Assembly: GCF_003633775.1 (NCBI RefSeq)
Contig: NZ_RBIN01000009.1
Location: 101,856 to 165,855 of the forward strand
DNA from: Kushneria sinocarnis
GTDB taxonomy: Bacteria; Pseudomonadota; Gammaproteobacteria; Pseudomonadales; Halomonadaceae
Length of the DNA: 64,000 nucleotides
Reading direction: 5' to 3'
Of this stretch, positions 43,773 through 54,079 are shown in pieces (position 1 is the stretch's first letter; every line of letters begins with the position of its first letter). The notes below the pieces were generated by a model, which saw nothing but the letters and a program-made list of their open reading frames with translations, ran no database searches and was not told the DNA's origin. The position numbers were made by a program, and so were the translations under genes.

Positions 43773-44267
43773 GTGCTGATTTCGGATTCCCTGCCGCTGC
43801 TCTGGCTCTGCTATATCGTGCTGGCCCTGATTGTGCTGATCACGGGCTATCTTGCCTTCTCCTTCCTGCCGCGTCTGCCGCGCTGGGTACTGGTCGGACT
43901 GGTGGCGGGCGCCCTGCTGATGCCGGCGCACTTCACCATTCCCGGGCCGAAGGAGCAGCTTGGCTACTCGGGCTGGGCGCCGGCGCTGGTGGTGACCGTG
44001 GTCGGCGTGCTGCAGGGCAAGGCGGGGCAGATAGCCGGCGCCGGCCTCTGGATGCTGACCGGCATGATCGTGGTCGGCGGGCTGTTCGGCTGGCTCTCCT
44101 TCCGGCGCCGCCACGACGGCAGCGGCGACGACTCGACCGGCGGGGGCTCGGCGCCCCGAGGTGAACATGGCCGGTCGTCGCGGACTGCCGGTCGGCAGCG
44201 CAGCGCTGACGATACCCGGCAGGCCCCGGCCGGCGCCGGTCGGCGTGAACCTTCGCTGGGGCGGTAA
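43773..44267 (+). CDS. Inner membrane protein paired with a VWA protein
   Basis: The 164-residue protein has four hydrophobic segments (about 8-30, 38-52, 66-80 and 88-108, by eye) and a hydrophilic, Gly/Ser/Arg-rich C-terminal tail of about 50 residues. The GTG start has GGGAG nine bases before it. It ends five bases before the VWA-domain gene and is surely cotranscribed with it. No recognised family motif. The pairing suggests a shared role in the membrane, but what that is cannot be told. Confidence 0.65.
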   Translation: MLISDSLPLLWLCYIVLALIVLITGYLAFSFLPRLPRWVLVGLVAGALLMPAHFTIPGPKEQLGYSGWAPALVVTVVGVLQGKAGQIAGAGLWMLTGMIVVGGLFGWLSFRRRHDGSGDDSTGGGSAPRGEHGRSSRTAGRQRSADDTRQAPAGAGRREPSLGR

Positions 44268-44272
44268 CGTGC

Positions 44273-46072
44273 ATGAAGCAGCGCTTGCATCGGATATACC
44301 CCGCAGACACTGGCCGATGGGCCCGGCCCGGCCACTGGCTGCTGATCGGGCTGCTGCTGCTGACGCTGTCGCTGCCGGCCGCGGCGGCGCGCCAGGGGGA
44401 GGTGCGGCTGGTGCTGGACGTCTCCGGCAGCATGAAGGGCAACGACCCCGGCAACCTGCGCGCCAATGGTGTCCGGCTGCTGGTGGAACTGCTGCCCGCG
44501 CAGCTGCGCGCCGGCCTGTGGACCTTCGGTGATCGGGTCGCCAATCCGCTGCCGCTGGCGAATGTCGACGAGCAGTGGCGTCAGCGCGCGCTGGCAGTAC
44601 TGCCGCGCCTGACCGACTATCAGCAGTTCACCGATATCGAGCGGGCCCTGCGGGAAGCCGCCCGGGCCGACGGGGCCGGACCGGTGCATGTCATTCTGCT
44701 CACCGATGGCATGGTCGATATCCCGGCCGCCGGAAGCAGCAAGCAGGCGCACGATGCCGCTTCACGCCGGCGTATCCTCGAACGGCTGGCGCCCCGGCTC
44801 GCCGAGCGGGGGGTGATCGTGGATACCATCGCGCTCTCCCGCAATGCCGATATTCCGCTGCTGCGCAGGCTTGCCCAGCAGACCGGCGGTCTGGCCTCGG
44901 TGGCCGAGACCCCCGAGGCGCTGCTGCGCTCCTTTCTCGATGTACTGGGGCGCGTGGTCCCCCGCCAGGAGGTGCCGCTCGATCAGGGCCGGTTCGCCAT
45001 CGATGACCGGGTCGACAGCTTCACGGCACTGCTGTTTCACGATAGCGATGATCCGGCCGTATCCCTGACCACGCCCCGGGGAGAGACGCTGACGCGCAAC
45101 TCCGCCGGAGTGCGCTGGCGGCACGACGAGCGCTTTGACCTGATCACCGTACCTTCGCCGGCCGAAGGCCGCTGGCAGGTCAACGGTGCCATCGGACCCG
45201 GCAGCCGGATTCTCATCGACTCCGCGCTGCAGCTGGCCGGGGCGCCGCTGCCGGCTACGCTCTATCAGCATTTCGCAGTGCCGCTGGAGGCCTGGCTCGA
45301 GGGGCCGGGCAGTGAGGAGGATGCGATCCGGATCACGGCCGAACTGCGACAGCAGGGGACGTTGCTTGACCGAGCCTCCCTGACCCGGGATGACGAGGGG
45401 CATTTTCACGGCCAGCTCGAGCCGGGCGATGCCAGCGGTAACGCCCGCCTGCAACTGGTGGCGCGGGGGGAAACATTCACTCGACTGCGTCAGCAGAGTG
45501 TGGATATTGCACCGGCGATTTCGGCCAGCCTGGCCGACGACCAGTCAGCAATTGCGCTGCAGGCCGCGTTCGGGCGTCTCGATCATCACAATACAACGCT
45601 GACGGCCACCCTGCAGGGCGAGGCGCTGCCGGTGGATACGCCTGCGCCGCAGCGCTGGCAGGTCGCGCTGCCGGCTCAGCTGCCCGATGTTTCGGTACCG
45701 GTGGCACTCTCCGCCCGGGTGCAGCTCGACGGCGAGACGCGGACCATTGCGCTGCCGCCGGTACAGCTCAACGCGTCGTCTGCCGTGGGGGTGTCCGGGG
45801 CGCGATTCGATCGGGAGGCGCCTGATGCGCAAAGCCTGGCGAATGATGACGAGGCCGAGGCAGCTGACGAGGACACGGGGTGGTCATTCCAGCAGCTGTG
45901 GTCACGGGCGCAGGCGCAGTGGCCGCAGCTGCAGCGTCGGCTGACGGCATATACAGGCGCGCCCTGGTGGGCGGTCGTGATCGCTGCATCGGGGCTGGTC
46001 TGGCTGGTACTCCTGATGCGTCGGCGCCGTCGGCGGCGTCAGCGACACAGGCGCCGGGAGCCGCATCTCTAG
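44273..46072 (+). CDS. Membrane-anchored VWA-domain protein
   Basis: A 599-residue protein with an N-terminal signal or anchor helix (about 21-39), a von Willebrand A domain with the full metal site DVSGS (Asp49, Ser51, Ser53) and LTDGMVD near 140, then about 300 residues of beta-rich, receptor-like region, and a C-terminal membrane helix (about 564-584) followed by a poly-Arg cytoplasmic tail. The layout resembles the TIGR03503-type family that I recall from Gammaproteobacteria. Most of the protein would face the periplasm. VWA proteins bind partners through Mg; no AAA ATPase of the MoxR type is encoded nearby. Confidence 0.75.
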   Translation: MKQRLHRIYPADTGRWARPGHWLLIGLLLLTLSLPAAAARQGEVRLVLDVSGSMKGNDPGNLRANGVRLLVELLPAQLRAGLWTFGDRVANPLPLANVDEQWRQRALAVLPRLTDYQQFTDIERALREAARADGAGPVHVILLTDGMVDIPAAGSSKQAHDAASRRRILERLAPRLAERGVIVDTIALSRNADIPLLRRLAQQTGGLASVAETPEALLRSFLDVLGRVVPRQEVPLDQGRFAIDDRVDSFTALLFHDSDDPAVSLTTPRGETLTRNSAGVRWRHDERFDLITVPSPAEGRWQVNGAIGPGSRILIDSALQLAGAPLPATLYQHFAVPLEAWLEGPGSEEDAIRITAELRQQGTLLDRASLTRDDEGHFHGQLEPGDASGNARLQLVARGETFTRLRQQSVDIAPAISASLADDQSAIALQAAFGRLDHHNTTLTATLQGEALPVDTPAPQRWQVALPAQLPDVSVPVALSARVQLDGETRTIALPPVQLNASSAVGVSGARFDREAPDAQSLANDDEAEAADEDTGWSFQQLWSRAQAQWPQLQRRLTAYTGAPWWAVVIAASGLVWLVLLMRRRRRRRQRHRRREPHL

Positions 46073-46091
46073 GTCATGGTGCCCGATCGGG

Positions 46092-46115
46092 GCGCGCGGC
46101 CGGCAGGCCGCGCGC
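46092..46115. terminator. GC-rich hairpin between convergent VWA and cysK genes
   Basis: A perfect 10-bp GC stem (46092-46101 with 46106-46115) with a 4-base loop lies midway between the two stop codons. There is no T run on either strand, so it may stall transcription but is not a classic terminator. Confidence 0.4.
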
Positions 46116-46131
46116 TCGGAGAGCCGGGTGA

Positions 46132-47103
46132 CTACTGCTGGGTTTCCTGCTCGGTAAACATGCCCTCGAACATGGCAGTAGAGAGATAGCGCTCGCTGCT
46201 GTCCGGCAGGATCACGGCAATCGACCTGTCCGCCCACTCCGGATCCTTCGCCAGTCGCAGTGCGGCCACCATCGCGGCACCGCAGGAGATGCCTGCCATG
46301 ATGCCTTCCTCGGCCATCAGCCGGCGTGCCATGGCGATGGCATCCTCGCTGGAGACGGCCTCGACCCGATCGACCAGCGACAGGTCAAGGTTCTGCGGGA
46401 TGAAGTTGGCACCGATGCCCTGAATCTTGTGCGGAGCCGGTGTGATCTCCTCGCCGCGCATGCGCTGGGCGATGATCGGCGATTCGGCGGGCTCGACCGC
46501 GACCGAGTAGAGCGACCTGCCGCGGTGGTTTTCAAAGTAGCGCGACACACCGGTAATGGTGCCGCCGGTACCCACGCCGGCCACCAGCACGTCGAGATCG
46601 CCATCGGTGGCATCCCACAGTTCCGGACCGGTGGTCTGTTCATGAATCCCGGGGTTGGCAGGGTTCTCGAACTGACCGGCCAGGAAGTAGCGCTCGGGCT
46701 CGGCGTCGCGCATCTCGATGGCCTTGTCGACGGCGCCCTTCATGCCCTTCGCCGGCTCGGTCAGCACCAGTTGCGCACCCAGCCCCTTGAGCACCTGGCG
46801 GCGCTCCAGACTCATCGAGGCAGGCATGGTGAGAGTGACCCGATAGCCGCGGGCGGCGCCGACGAAGGCCAGCGCGATGCCGGTGTTGCCGGAGGTGGGT
46901 TCCAGAATCTCCATGCCGGGCTTCAGGGCGCCGCGTTTTTCGGCATCCCAGACCATGTTGGCGCCGATCCGACACTTGACCGACAGCGCCGGATTGCGCG
47001 CCTCGATCTTGGCATAAAGCCGGGGATGGTCGGAAAGGTGGTTGATACGCACCAGCGGTGTGCCACCGATCGATTGCGAATTGTCTTCGAGAATGTGACT
47101 CAT
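46132..47103 (-). CDS. cysK: Cysteine synthase A (O-acetylserine sulfhydrylase)
   Basis: CysK makes cysteine from O-acetylserine and sulfide. The 323-residue length equals E. coli CysK and the sequence follows it closely: [15 protein letters not shown], the PLP Lys43 in [47 protein letters not shown] for the PLP phosphate, and [12 protein letters not shown]. The [10 protein letters not shown] block separates it from CysM. GGAGC and AGGAGC precede the ATG at 47103. Divergent from fadD. Likely under CysB control (known in E. coli), though no binding site is demonstrated here. Confidence 0.96.
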   Translation of the reverse strand: MSHILEDNSQSIGGTPLVRINHLSDHPRLYAKIEARNPALSVKCRIGANMVWDAEKRGALKPGMEILEPTSGNTGIALAFVGAARGYRVTLTMPASMSLERRQVLKGLGAQLVLTEPAKGMKGAVDKAIEMRDAEPERYFLAGQFENPANPGIHEQTTGPELWDATDGDLDVLVAGVGTGGTITGVSRYFENHRGRSLYSVAVEPAESPIIAQRMRGEEITPAPHKIQGIGANFIPQNLDLSLVDRVEAVSSEDAIAMARRLMAEEGIMAGISCGAAMVAALRLAKDPEWADRSIAVILPDSSERYLSTAMFEGMFTEQETQQ

Positions 47104-47278
47104 GCTCCTGCTCCACGCGGATCCTCGCCCAGCGAGGCGATTGGGTTGCAACATCGGTGTCTCAATCCTAGCACTTTCGCGCGCGCCGACGTGTGCCGGC
47201 TATCATGCTAGAGTAAGCGCCACCCGGCGCCGGCTCGGCCGGAACCGGTGCTGCCGATCGCCGTGAGTGGGAGAGTGA

Positions 47279-48943
47279 ATGAGTCGGGATGAGGGATCGC
47301 GGGCCCTGCTGGAAGGGCCCGAACTGAATGCAACGGACAACGCTGACTCGATCATCGAAGTGATCGGCCATGCCTGCGAACGTTTTGCCGATCATGCGGC
47401 CTTCAGCTGCCTGGGGCGCACGCTGCGCTATCGTGAACTCGATTGCCTGACGCGCCGCTTTGCTACCTGGCTGATCGAAGAGACGTCACTGCAACCCGGT
47501 GATCGCTTCGCCGTGGTGCTGCCCAATATCCTCCAGTACCCGGTTGCGGTATTCGGCGCCCTGCGGGCCGGGCTGGTGATCGTCAATACCAACCCGCTCT
47601 ACAGTGCCCAGGAGATGCATCATCAGTTCGAGAATGCCGATGTAAAGGGCGTGCTGGTCTTCGAGGGGATGTTGCAGCGGGTCAGCCAGGCGCTGGAGCG
47701 TCGGCCACTGGCCTGTGTGGTGACCACCGGCATTGCCGATCTGCATCAGGCACCGCGCCGCTGGATGCTGCAGCTGGGGATGCGCCTGAAGGCGCGCGGT
47801 CGTCATGCAGCGTCCATTCCCGGCAGCATTGCAATGCGTCATGCCCTGCGTCCCGAGCTCGATCGTCATGCCGAACGGGCGCCGCGCTGGGGACGGGGAG
47901 AGGATCCTGCCGTACTGCAGTATACCGGCGGCACCACGGGAAAGCCGAAGGGTGCCATCCTCTCCCATCGCAACCTGATCGCCAACATGCGACAAACCGG
48001 TCAGGTGCTCTCCGATGTGCTGGAAGTCGGGCAGGAGGTCATCATCGCACCGCTGCCGGTCTATCATATCTACACTTTTACGGTGAACTGCATGTTCGCC
48101 TGCGAGACCGGCAATCACAGTGTGCTGATTCCCGATCCGCGTGACATGAAACGCTTCATCCGCACCCTTGAAAAACAACCATTCTCGGCTTTTGTCGGAC
48201 TCAATACCCTGTTTGCCGCACTCTGCCGCCAGGAGGCGTTTCGTCGGCTCGATTTTTCACGGCTCAAGCTATCGGTATCCGGTGGCATGGCGCTCAACGG
48301 TGCGGTGGCCGATCGCTGGGCGGAGGTTACCGGCTGCCGGATCCTGGAAGGCTACGGCATGACCGAAACCTCGCCGGTGGTCTGCGTCAATCCACCGGAT
48401 GACATGCGCCCGGGATTCATCGGCCGTCCGGTAGCGGCCACCCGGCTGCAGGTGGTGGATGATGAAGGGCGGCCGCTGGACTATGATGAACCGGGCGAAC
48501 TCTGCGTCAAGGGGCCGCAGGTCATGGCGGGCTACTGGCGCTGCGAGGAGGAGAGTGCCTTCGATGGTGCCGGCTGGCTGCACAGTGGCGATATTGCCGT
48601 GCTCTCCCGCGATGGCTTCGTGCGCATCGTCGATCGCAAGAAGGACATGATCGTGACTTCGGGCTTCAACGTCTATCCCAATGAGGTGGAAGAGGTCCTG
48701 ACGGCGCATCCGGAGATCAGCGAGGCGGCCGTGATCGGCGTACCCGATGAAGAGAGTGGCGAGCGGGTGCAGGCCTATGTGGTGGCGCACAGCGAACAGC
48801 TGGATGCCGATACCCTGCGGCAGTGGTGCCGCGAACGGCTGACCGGTTACAAGGTGCCGCGCAGCTTCGAGTTCCGTGAACAGCTGCCGCGCAGCAATGT
48901 CGGCAAGGTGCTGCGTCGCGCCCTGCGCGAGGAGTCGGCGTGA
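47279..48943 (+). CDS. fadD: Long-chain fatty acid-CoA ligase
   Basis: FadD activates long-chain fatty acids with ATP and CoA for beta-oxidation. The 554-residue protein has the AMP-binding P-loop YTGGTTGKPKGA (about 221-232), GYGMTETSPVVCVNP, GWLHSGDIAVL and RKKDMIVTSGFNVYPNEVE, then the C-terminal lysine motif NVGKVLRRAL. The spacing and GFNVYPNEVE wording are those of FadD, not of acetyl-CoA synthetase. GGGAG stands seven bases before the ATG. It is divergent from cysK; a TATCAT-like box near 47200 may belong to its promoter. Confidence 0.93.
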   Translation: MSRDEGSRALLEGPELNATDNADSIIEVIGHACERFADHAAFSCLGRTLRYRELDCLTRRFATWLIEETSLQPGDRFAVVLPNILQYPVAVFGALRAGLVIVNTNPLYSAQEMHHQFENADVKGVLVFEGMLQRVSQALERRPLACVVTTGIADLHQAPRRWMLQLGMRLKARGRHAASIPGSIAMRHALRPELDRHAERAPRWGRGEDPAVLQYTGGTTGKPKGAILSHRNLIANMRQTGQVLSDVLEVGQEVIIAPLPVYHIYTFTVNCMFACETGNHSVLIPDPRDMKRFIRTLEKQPFSAFVGLNTLFAALCRQEAFRRLDFSRLKLSVSGGMALNGAVADRWAEVTGCRILEGYGMTETSPVVCVNPPDDMRPGFIGRPVAATRLQVVDDEGRPLDYDEPGELCVKGPQVMAGYWRCEEESAFDGAGWLHSGDIAVLSRDGFVRIVDRKKDMIVTSGFNVYPNEVEEVLTAHPEISEAAVIGVPDEESGERVQAYVVAHSEQLDADTLRQWCRERLTGYKVPRSFEFREQLPRSNVGKVLRRALREESA

Positions 48944-49075
48944 TGGCCGCCGGCCGCACACTGTCCGCCCGCCCCGGGAGCACGTTACAATAGCGGTTTC
49001 CTGTCACCGCTTTCCGTTCGATCCGCTCCGGCCCCGCCTGCAGGCAGGCCGGTTCTGCATGGTAATGAGGCTGTC

Positions 49076-52000
49076 TTGAGCGATACCGCAACCGATGCCC
49101 GGCAACAGTTGCAGCTGCTGCGCGAGCAGCTCTCCCGGGCCACCCTGAGCGTTGCCCATGAGCAGGGCAGTCGCCTTGAACGGCTGGAGGCGCGTGTGCG
49201 TCGCGGGCAGCCGGTTGATCGGGCGATCAGTGACATGGAGGCGCGACTCGAGCGGGCCGTCTCCACGGTCGAGACCCGTCTGGCTCAGCCGCTGAGCTAC
49301 CACTATCCGGCGGAGCTGCCGGTGGTTGAAAAGCGCGAGGAGATCAGTCGCGCGATTGCCGAGCACCAGGTCGTGGTGGTGGCCGGTGAGACCGGCTCCG
49401 GCAAGACCACCCAGCTGCCCAAGCTCTGTCTTGAACAGGGGCTGGGCGCGCGCGGTCTGGTCGGCCATACCCAGCCGCGGCGACTGGCGGCGCGCTCGGT
49501 GGCCACCCGGCTGGCGGAAGAGATGGAAGCGCCGCTGGGCGGTGCCATCGGCTACCAGGTGCGCTTTACCGATCAGACCGCCGAGCAGACCCGGGTCAAG
49601 CTGATGACCGATGGTATCCTGCTGGCGGAGACCCGGCAGGATCCGGACCTGCTCCGCTATGAGACCATCATCATCGACGAGGCGCACGAGCGCAGCCTCA
49701 ATATCGATTTCCTGCTGGGCTATCTGCGCCGGCTGCTCGATCGTCGACCCGATCTGAAGCTGATCATTACCTCGGCCACCATCGATGTCGACCGCTTTGC
49801 CCGTCATTTCGGACGTGAAGACGAAAGCGGCGAGGTGCAGCCGGCCCCGGTGGTCGAGGTGTCGGGGCGGGCCTATCCGGTCGAAACCCGCTATCGGCCG
49901 CTGGTGCGCCAGGAGAGTGACGAGGAAGACCTGACGCTGCAGGAAGGCATCCTGCAGGCCGTCGAGGAAGTGACGGCCATCGAGCGCGAACAGCGGTGGT
50001 TTACCGGGCCACGGGATGTCCTGATCTTTCTGCCGGGGGAGCGCGAGATTCGCGAAACCGCCGACACCCTGCGTCGCGCCCAGCTGCGCGATACCGAGGT
50101 GCTGCCACTCTACGCCCGACTCTCCAACGCCGAGCAGAACCGGGTGTTCGCTTCACATACCGGCCGGCGCATCGTGCTGGCCACCAACGTGGCCGAAACC
50201 TCGCTGACCGTTCCCGGCATTCGCTATGTCATCGATCCCGGGCTGGTACGTATCAGTCGCTACAGCTATCGCTCCAAGGTGCAGCGCCTGCCGATCGAGC
50301 CGATCAGCCAGGCGAGCGCCGATCAGCGCCGCGGTCGTTGCGGCCGGGTGGCGGAAGGGGTCTGTATCCGGCTCTACAGCGAGGAGGATTATCTCTCGCG
50401 GCCGGCCTATACCGAGCCCGAGATCCAGCGGACCAATCTCGCTTCGGTGATTCTTTCCATGCTGTCGCTGAAGCTGGGCGACATCAACAGCTTCCCCTTC
50501 ATCGATCCGCCGGACGGGCGCTTCGTCAAGGATGGTTTCCGGCTGTTGTTCGAGCTTGGTGCGGTGGATGAGCGCAATCGTCTGACCCGCAGCGGTCAGC
50601 GGCTCTCGCGGCTGCCGATCGACCCCCGGCTGGGCCGTATGGTACTGGCCGGGGCGGAGTATGGCAGTCTCGCCGAGACCCTGATCGTGGTCAGTGCCCT
50701 GTCGATCCAGGACCCGCGAGAGCGTCCGGCAGACAAGCGCGAGGCGGCCGATCAGGCGCATCGCCAGTGGCTGGACAAGGACTCCGATTTCGCTGCCTGG
50801 ATCAATCTGTGGCGGGGGTTCGAAGCCAAACGGGAAGAGCTTTCCGGCAATCAGCTCAGACGCTGGTGCCGTGATCAGTTTCTCAACTATCTGCGGCTGC
50901 GCGAGTGGCAGGATACCTATCGCCAGCTGCGCCAGCTGGCCCGTGAACTCGAGCTGGAGCCCAACAGCGAGCCGGCGGACATGGCCCGGCTGCATCAGGC
51001 GCTGTTGAGCGGCCTGCTTTCCAATCTCGGCCTGCTCAACGAGCAGCGCGAATATCTCGGTGCCCGCAGTCGCAAGTTCCTGATCCATCCGGCCTCGGGG
51101 CTGGCCAGGCGGTCACCGAAATGGGTCATGGCCGGCGAGCTGGTGGAAACCAGCCGACTGTTTGCCCGTGAAGTCGCGGCGATCAAGCCGGAGTGGATCG
51201 AGCCGCTGGCCGGGCATCTGGTCAAGCGCAGTGTCAGTGAGCCGCACTGGGAAATGAAACGCGGCCAGGTGGTCGCCTTCGAGCAGGTTACCCTGTTCGG
51301 GCTGCCCATCGTGGCACGGCGCAAGGTGCATTACGGCCCGATTGCACCGCAGGAAGCGCGTGACATCTTCATTCGCAGCGCGCTGGTGGAAGGCCAGTTC
51401 TCCACCAGGGGCGAATTCTTCGAGCACAACCGGGCGCTGATCGACGAACTCGAGGACCTCGAGGATCGGGCCCGCAAGCGCGACATTCTGGTAGACGAGG
51501 AAACCCTGGTCGATTTCTACGATCAGCGCCTGCCGGAAGACATCTACACGGTGAAGGGTTTCGAGCGCTGGCGTGCACAGGCTGAGCGGGATGAGCCGCG
51601 GCTGCTGTTCCTTGACCGGGCAACCCTGCTGGCACGCGAAGCCAGTGAAGTAACCGTCGAGCAGTATCCCGATGAGCTCGAGCTGGGGACACCCGGTATC
51701 GGCAGCCGGCGCTATCCGCTCGCCTATCACTTTGCCCCCGGCGCCGAGGATGACGGGGTTACGCTGACCGTGCCGGCGGCAATGCTGTCGACCCTGCCGC
51801 GCGAACGCCTGGAGTGGCTGGTACCGGGACTGCGACGTGACAAGGCGATTGCCCTGATGAAGTCGCTGCCCAAGCAGTACCGCCGGCAGGTGGTGCCGAT
51901 TCCGGACTGGGTGGATGCAGCGCTGGAGACGCTGACGCCGGATGATACCCCACTGCATGTGGCACTGGGTGAGTTCATGCGGCGGCGTACCGGCATTCGT

Positions 52001-53038
52001 CTGCCGGCAGAGGCCTGGCAGCCCGAACAGCTGCCCGATCATCTGCACATGAACATTCGGGTGGTGGACCATGAAGGGTACACCCTTGGGCAGGGGCGTG
52101 ATCTCGATGCGCTGATCGAGCGCTTCGAGGCCGATGCCCGCGCCGGGGCCCGGGCGATGGCCGGAGACGAGCTCTCCCGCAGTGGTCTGGAGGAATTTCC
52201 AAGCGGGGCACTGCCGGAATCGCACGTGCGTGATCAGGCCGGCATCCGGGTCGAGGCCTGGCCGGCACTGACCGATGAGGGCGACAGCCTGGGGGTGGCG
52301 CTGTTCGATCATCCCGACAAGGCGCACTATCAGCATCGTCACGGGATCAAGCGGCTGGCCATGCGGCGGCTGCCCGATCAGGTGCGCTGGCTGTCACGCG
52401 ACATTCCCGGCCTCGAGCGCAGCGTACTGCTGTTTGCCAACATCGGATCGCGTCGCGACCTAGTCGATGATTTTGTGGCAGCGGTATTTCTGGAGGTGTT
52501 TGCCTTTGATCCACTGCCTCGTGATGCCGACGCCTTCGAGGCGCGGCTCGATGCCGAACGCGGTCGCATCGGCGAAGTCGGTGAAACCCTGCTGACGCGG
52601 GTCGAGCGTGCCCTGGAGGCCCATCTGCGGGTCGCGAAACTGCTCAAGGGGCGGGTAAGCTTCAACCTGGCGCGTAGCTGGTCGGACGTGAAAAGCCAGA
52701 TGCAGAGGCTGGTTCATCCCGGTTTCATCAGCACGGCCGAGGAGTGGCTCAGGCACTATCCTCGTTACATGGAAGCCGCGGAAATCCGTCTCGAGAAGGC
52801 GCCACGCGAGCCACGTCGTGATCAGCTGTCGATGGATGAGGTCAATGCCCTGCAGACCCGGCTGGATGAGCGCCGGGCACGCCAGGAGAGTGCTGGCGTG
52901 AGTGCCCCGGAGCTGGAAGACTTCGGCTGGTGGCTGGAAGAGCTGCGGGTATCGCTGTTTGCCCAGCAGCTGGGCACGCTGGCGCCGGTATCGGTGCAGC
53001 GTCTGGAGCGGCGCTGGCAGGAGATCGTGTCGACCTGA
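49076..53038 (+). CDS. hrpA: ATP-dependent RNA helicase HrpA
   Basis: A 1,320-residue DEAH-box helicase. Motif I GETGSGKTTQLPK is at 104-116, motif II DEAH at 201-204, SAT follows near 226, then TNVAETSLTVPGIRYVID and the QRRGRCGR motif VI near 415. Winged-helix, ratchet and OB regions follow, and the last 650 residues are the long HrpA-specific C-terminal part. In E. coli HrpA rescues stalled ribosomes and processes mRNA. The start is a TTG with GAGG five bases upstream. A TACAAT box 70 bases before it may be the -10 element. Confidence 0.95.
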   Translation: MSDTATDARQQLQLLREQLSRATLSVAHEQGSRLERLEARVRRGQPVDRAISDMEARLERAVSTVETRLAQPLSYHYPAELPVVEKREEISRAIAEHQVVVVAGETGSGKTTQLPKLCLEQGLGARGLVGHTQPRRLAARSVATRLAEEMEAPLGGAIGYQVRFTDQTAEQTRVKLMTDGILLAETRQDPDLLRYETIIIDEAHERSLNIDFLLGYLRRLLDRRPDLKLIITSATIDVDRFARHFGREDESGEVQPAPVVEVSGRAYPVETRYRPLVRQESDEEDLTLQEGILQAVEEVTAIEREQRWFTGPRDVLIFLPGEREIRETADTLRRAQLRDTEVLPLYARLSNAEQNRVFASHTGRRIVLATNVAETSLTVPGIRYVIDPGLVRISRYSYRSKVQRLPIEPISQASADQRRGRCGRVAEGVCIRLYSEEDYLSRPAYTEPEIQRTNLASVILSMLSLKLGDINSFPFIDPPDGRFVKDGFRLLFELGAVDERNRLTRSGQRLSRLPIDPRLGRMVLAGAEYGSLAETLIVVSALSIQDPRERPADKREAADQAHRQWLDKDSDFAAWINLWRGFEAKREELSGNQLRRWCRDQFLNYLRLREWQDTYRQLRQLARELELEPNSEPADMARLHQALLSGLLSNLGLLNEQREYLGARSRKFLIHPASGLARRSPKWVMAGELVETSRLFAREVAAIKPEWIEPLAGHLVKRSVSEPHWEMKRGQVVAFEQVTLFGLPIVARRKVHYGPIAPQEARDIFIRSALVEGQFSTRGEFFEHNRALIDELEDLEDRARKRDILVDEETLVDFYDQRLPEDIYTVKGFERWRAQAERDEPRLLFLDRATLLAREASEVTVEQYPDELELGTPGIGSRRYPLAYHFAPGAEDDGVTLTVPAAMLSTLPRERLEWLVPGLRRDKAIALMKSLPKQYRRQVVPIPDWVDAALETLTPDDTPLHVALGEFMRRRTGIRLPAEAWQPEQLPDHLHMNIRVVDHEGYTLGQGRDLDALIERFEADARAGARAMAGDELSRSGLEEFPSGALPESHVRDQAGIRVEAWPALTDEGDSLGVALFDHPDKAHYQHRHGIKRLAMRRLPDQVRWLSRDIPGLERSVLLFANIGSRRDLVDDFVAAVFLEVFAFDPLPRDADAFEARLDAERGRIGEVGETLLTRVERALEAHLRVAKLLKGRVSFNLARSWSDVKSQMQRLVHPGFISTAEEWLRHYPRYMEAAEIRLEKAPREPRRDQLSMDEVNALQTRLDERRARQESAGVSAPELEDFGWWLEELRVSLFAQQLGTLAPVSVQRLERRWQEIVST

Positions 53039-53281
53039 ACCCATGATTGAACCTGAAGCCTGTGGCAGGGATGTCGCGTCTCGGCCCTGTACAGCACTGC
53101 CGAATGGGCAGACAATGCCGCGCATGTCCGAAGCATGGCGCAAGAGGGTCATCCGCCCGATGATGCTGCAGGTGTCATCCGGTTGGCCGGACCGTTTTGC
53201 AGAGGGTGGCCTTCGGCAACAACACATGCATGTCACACCGTCTTCGCGGCGGTAACTGATGGAATTGGTCAAGGTGAACGA

Positions 53282-54043
53282 ATGAAAGCATGGAGTACAC
53301 TGGCAGGCACGCTGGTAGCCACGAGCATGCTGGCGGGCTGTGCCGGCAATCAGACCCAGGGAAGCGGTAACCCGGCTGATCCGTGGGAGGGATTCAACCG
53401 CGGCGTATTTGCCTTCAACGACACGCTCGACCGTTATGCGCTCAAGCCGGTGGCCCAGGGGTATGATTACGTGACCCCGACCCCGGTGCAGCAGGGCGTG
53501 GGCAACTTCTTCGGCAACCTCGGCGACGTGGGCAACACGTTCAACAGCCTGCTGCAGGGCAAGCTGACGAATGCCGGCACTTCCACGGCGCGGTTCCTGC
53601 TGAACTCCACGCTGGGGCTGGGGGGACTGCTCGATCCGGCCTCGCGGATGGGGATCGAACGCCACGAAGAGGATTTCGGTCAGACCTTGGCCAGCTGGGG
53701 AGTGGGGCAGGGGCCCTATCTGGTACTGCCCTTCCTGGGGCCGAGCACCGTGCGTGCGACTGCGGGCCTGCCGGTGGACTGGTACAGCGACCCGGTCACC
53801 TATCTCGAGGATGACAAGGTGCGCTGGGGGCTGCGCGGCCTGGACCTGATCGACACCCGGGCAGGTTATCTCGACCAGGAGCAGCTGATTCATGGGGACC
53901 GTTACAGCTTTATCCGCGATACCTATCTGCAGCGGCGTCAGTATCTGCTCAACGACGGCAGGCCGGGCCAGGATCCCTTCGCCGAAGGGGATATCGATTT
54001 CGATGACAGCGATTTCGAAGGCAGCGGTTCCGGCAGCCAGTAA
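53282..54043 (+). CDS. mlaA: Outer membrane lipoprotein MlaA (VacJ)
   Basis: MlaA removes phospholipids from the outer leaflet of the outer membrane for return by the Mla pathway. The 253-residue precursor has a lipobox LAGC with Cys20 as the lipidation site, then DPWEGFNRGVFAFNDTLDRY, the diagnostic VacJ motif, FNSLLQGK, FLLNSTLGLGGLLDPAS and a GPYLVLPFLGPST block. The acidic C-terminal tail (DIDFDDSDFEG) is common in halophiles. In this genome it is separated from other mla genes, the same as in Pseudomonas, and is followed by a receiver-PP2C and STAS pair. It shares the outer-leaflet task with pldA. Confidence 0.95.
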   Translation: MKAWSTLAGTLVATSMLAGCAGNQTQGSGNPADPWEGFNRGVFAFNDTLDRYALKPVAQGYDYVTPTPVQQGVGNFFGNLGDVGNTFNSLLQGKLTNAGTSTARFLLNSTLGLGGLLDPASRMGIERHEEDFGQTLASWGVGQGPYLVLPFLGPSTVRATAGLPVDWYSDPVTYLEDDKVRWGLRGLDLIDTRAGYLDQEQLIHGDRYSFIRDTYLQRRQYLLNDGRPGQDPFAEGDIDFDDSDFEGSGSGSQ

Positions 54044-54079
54044 TCCGCCCGACCGCCGTGCGTGGTCGGAGGAGCGCTC

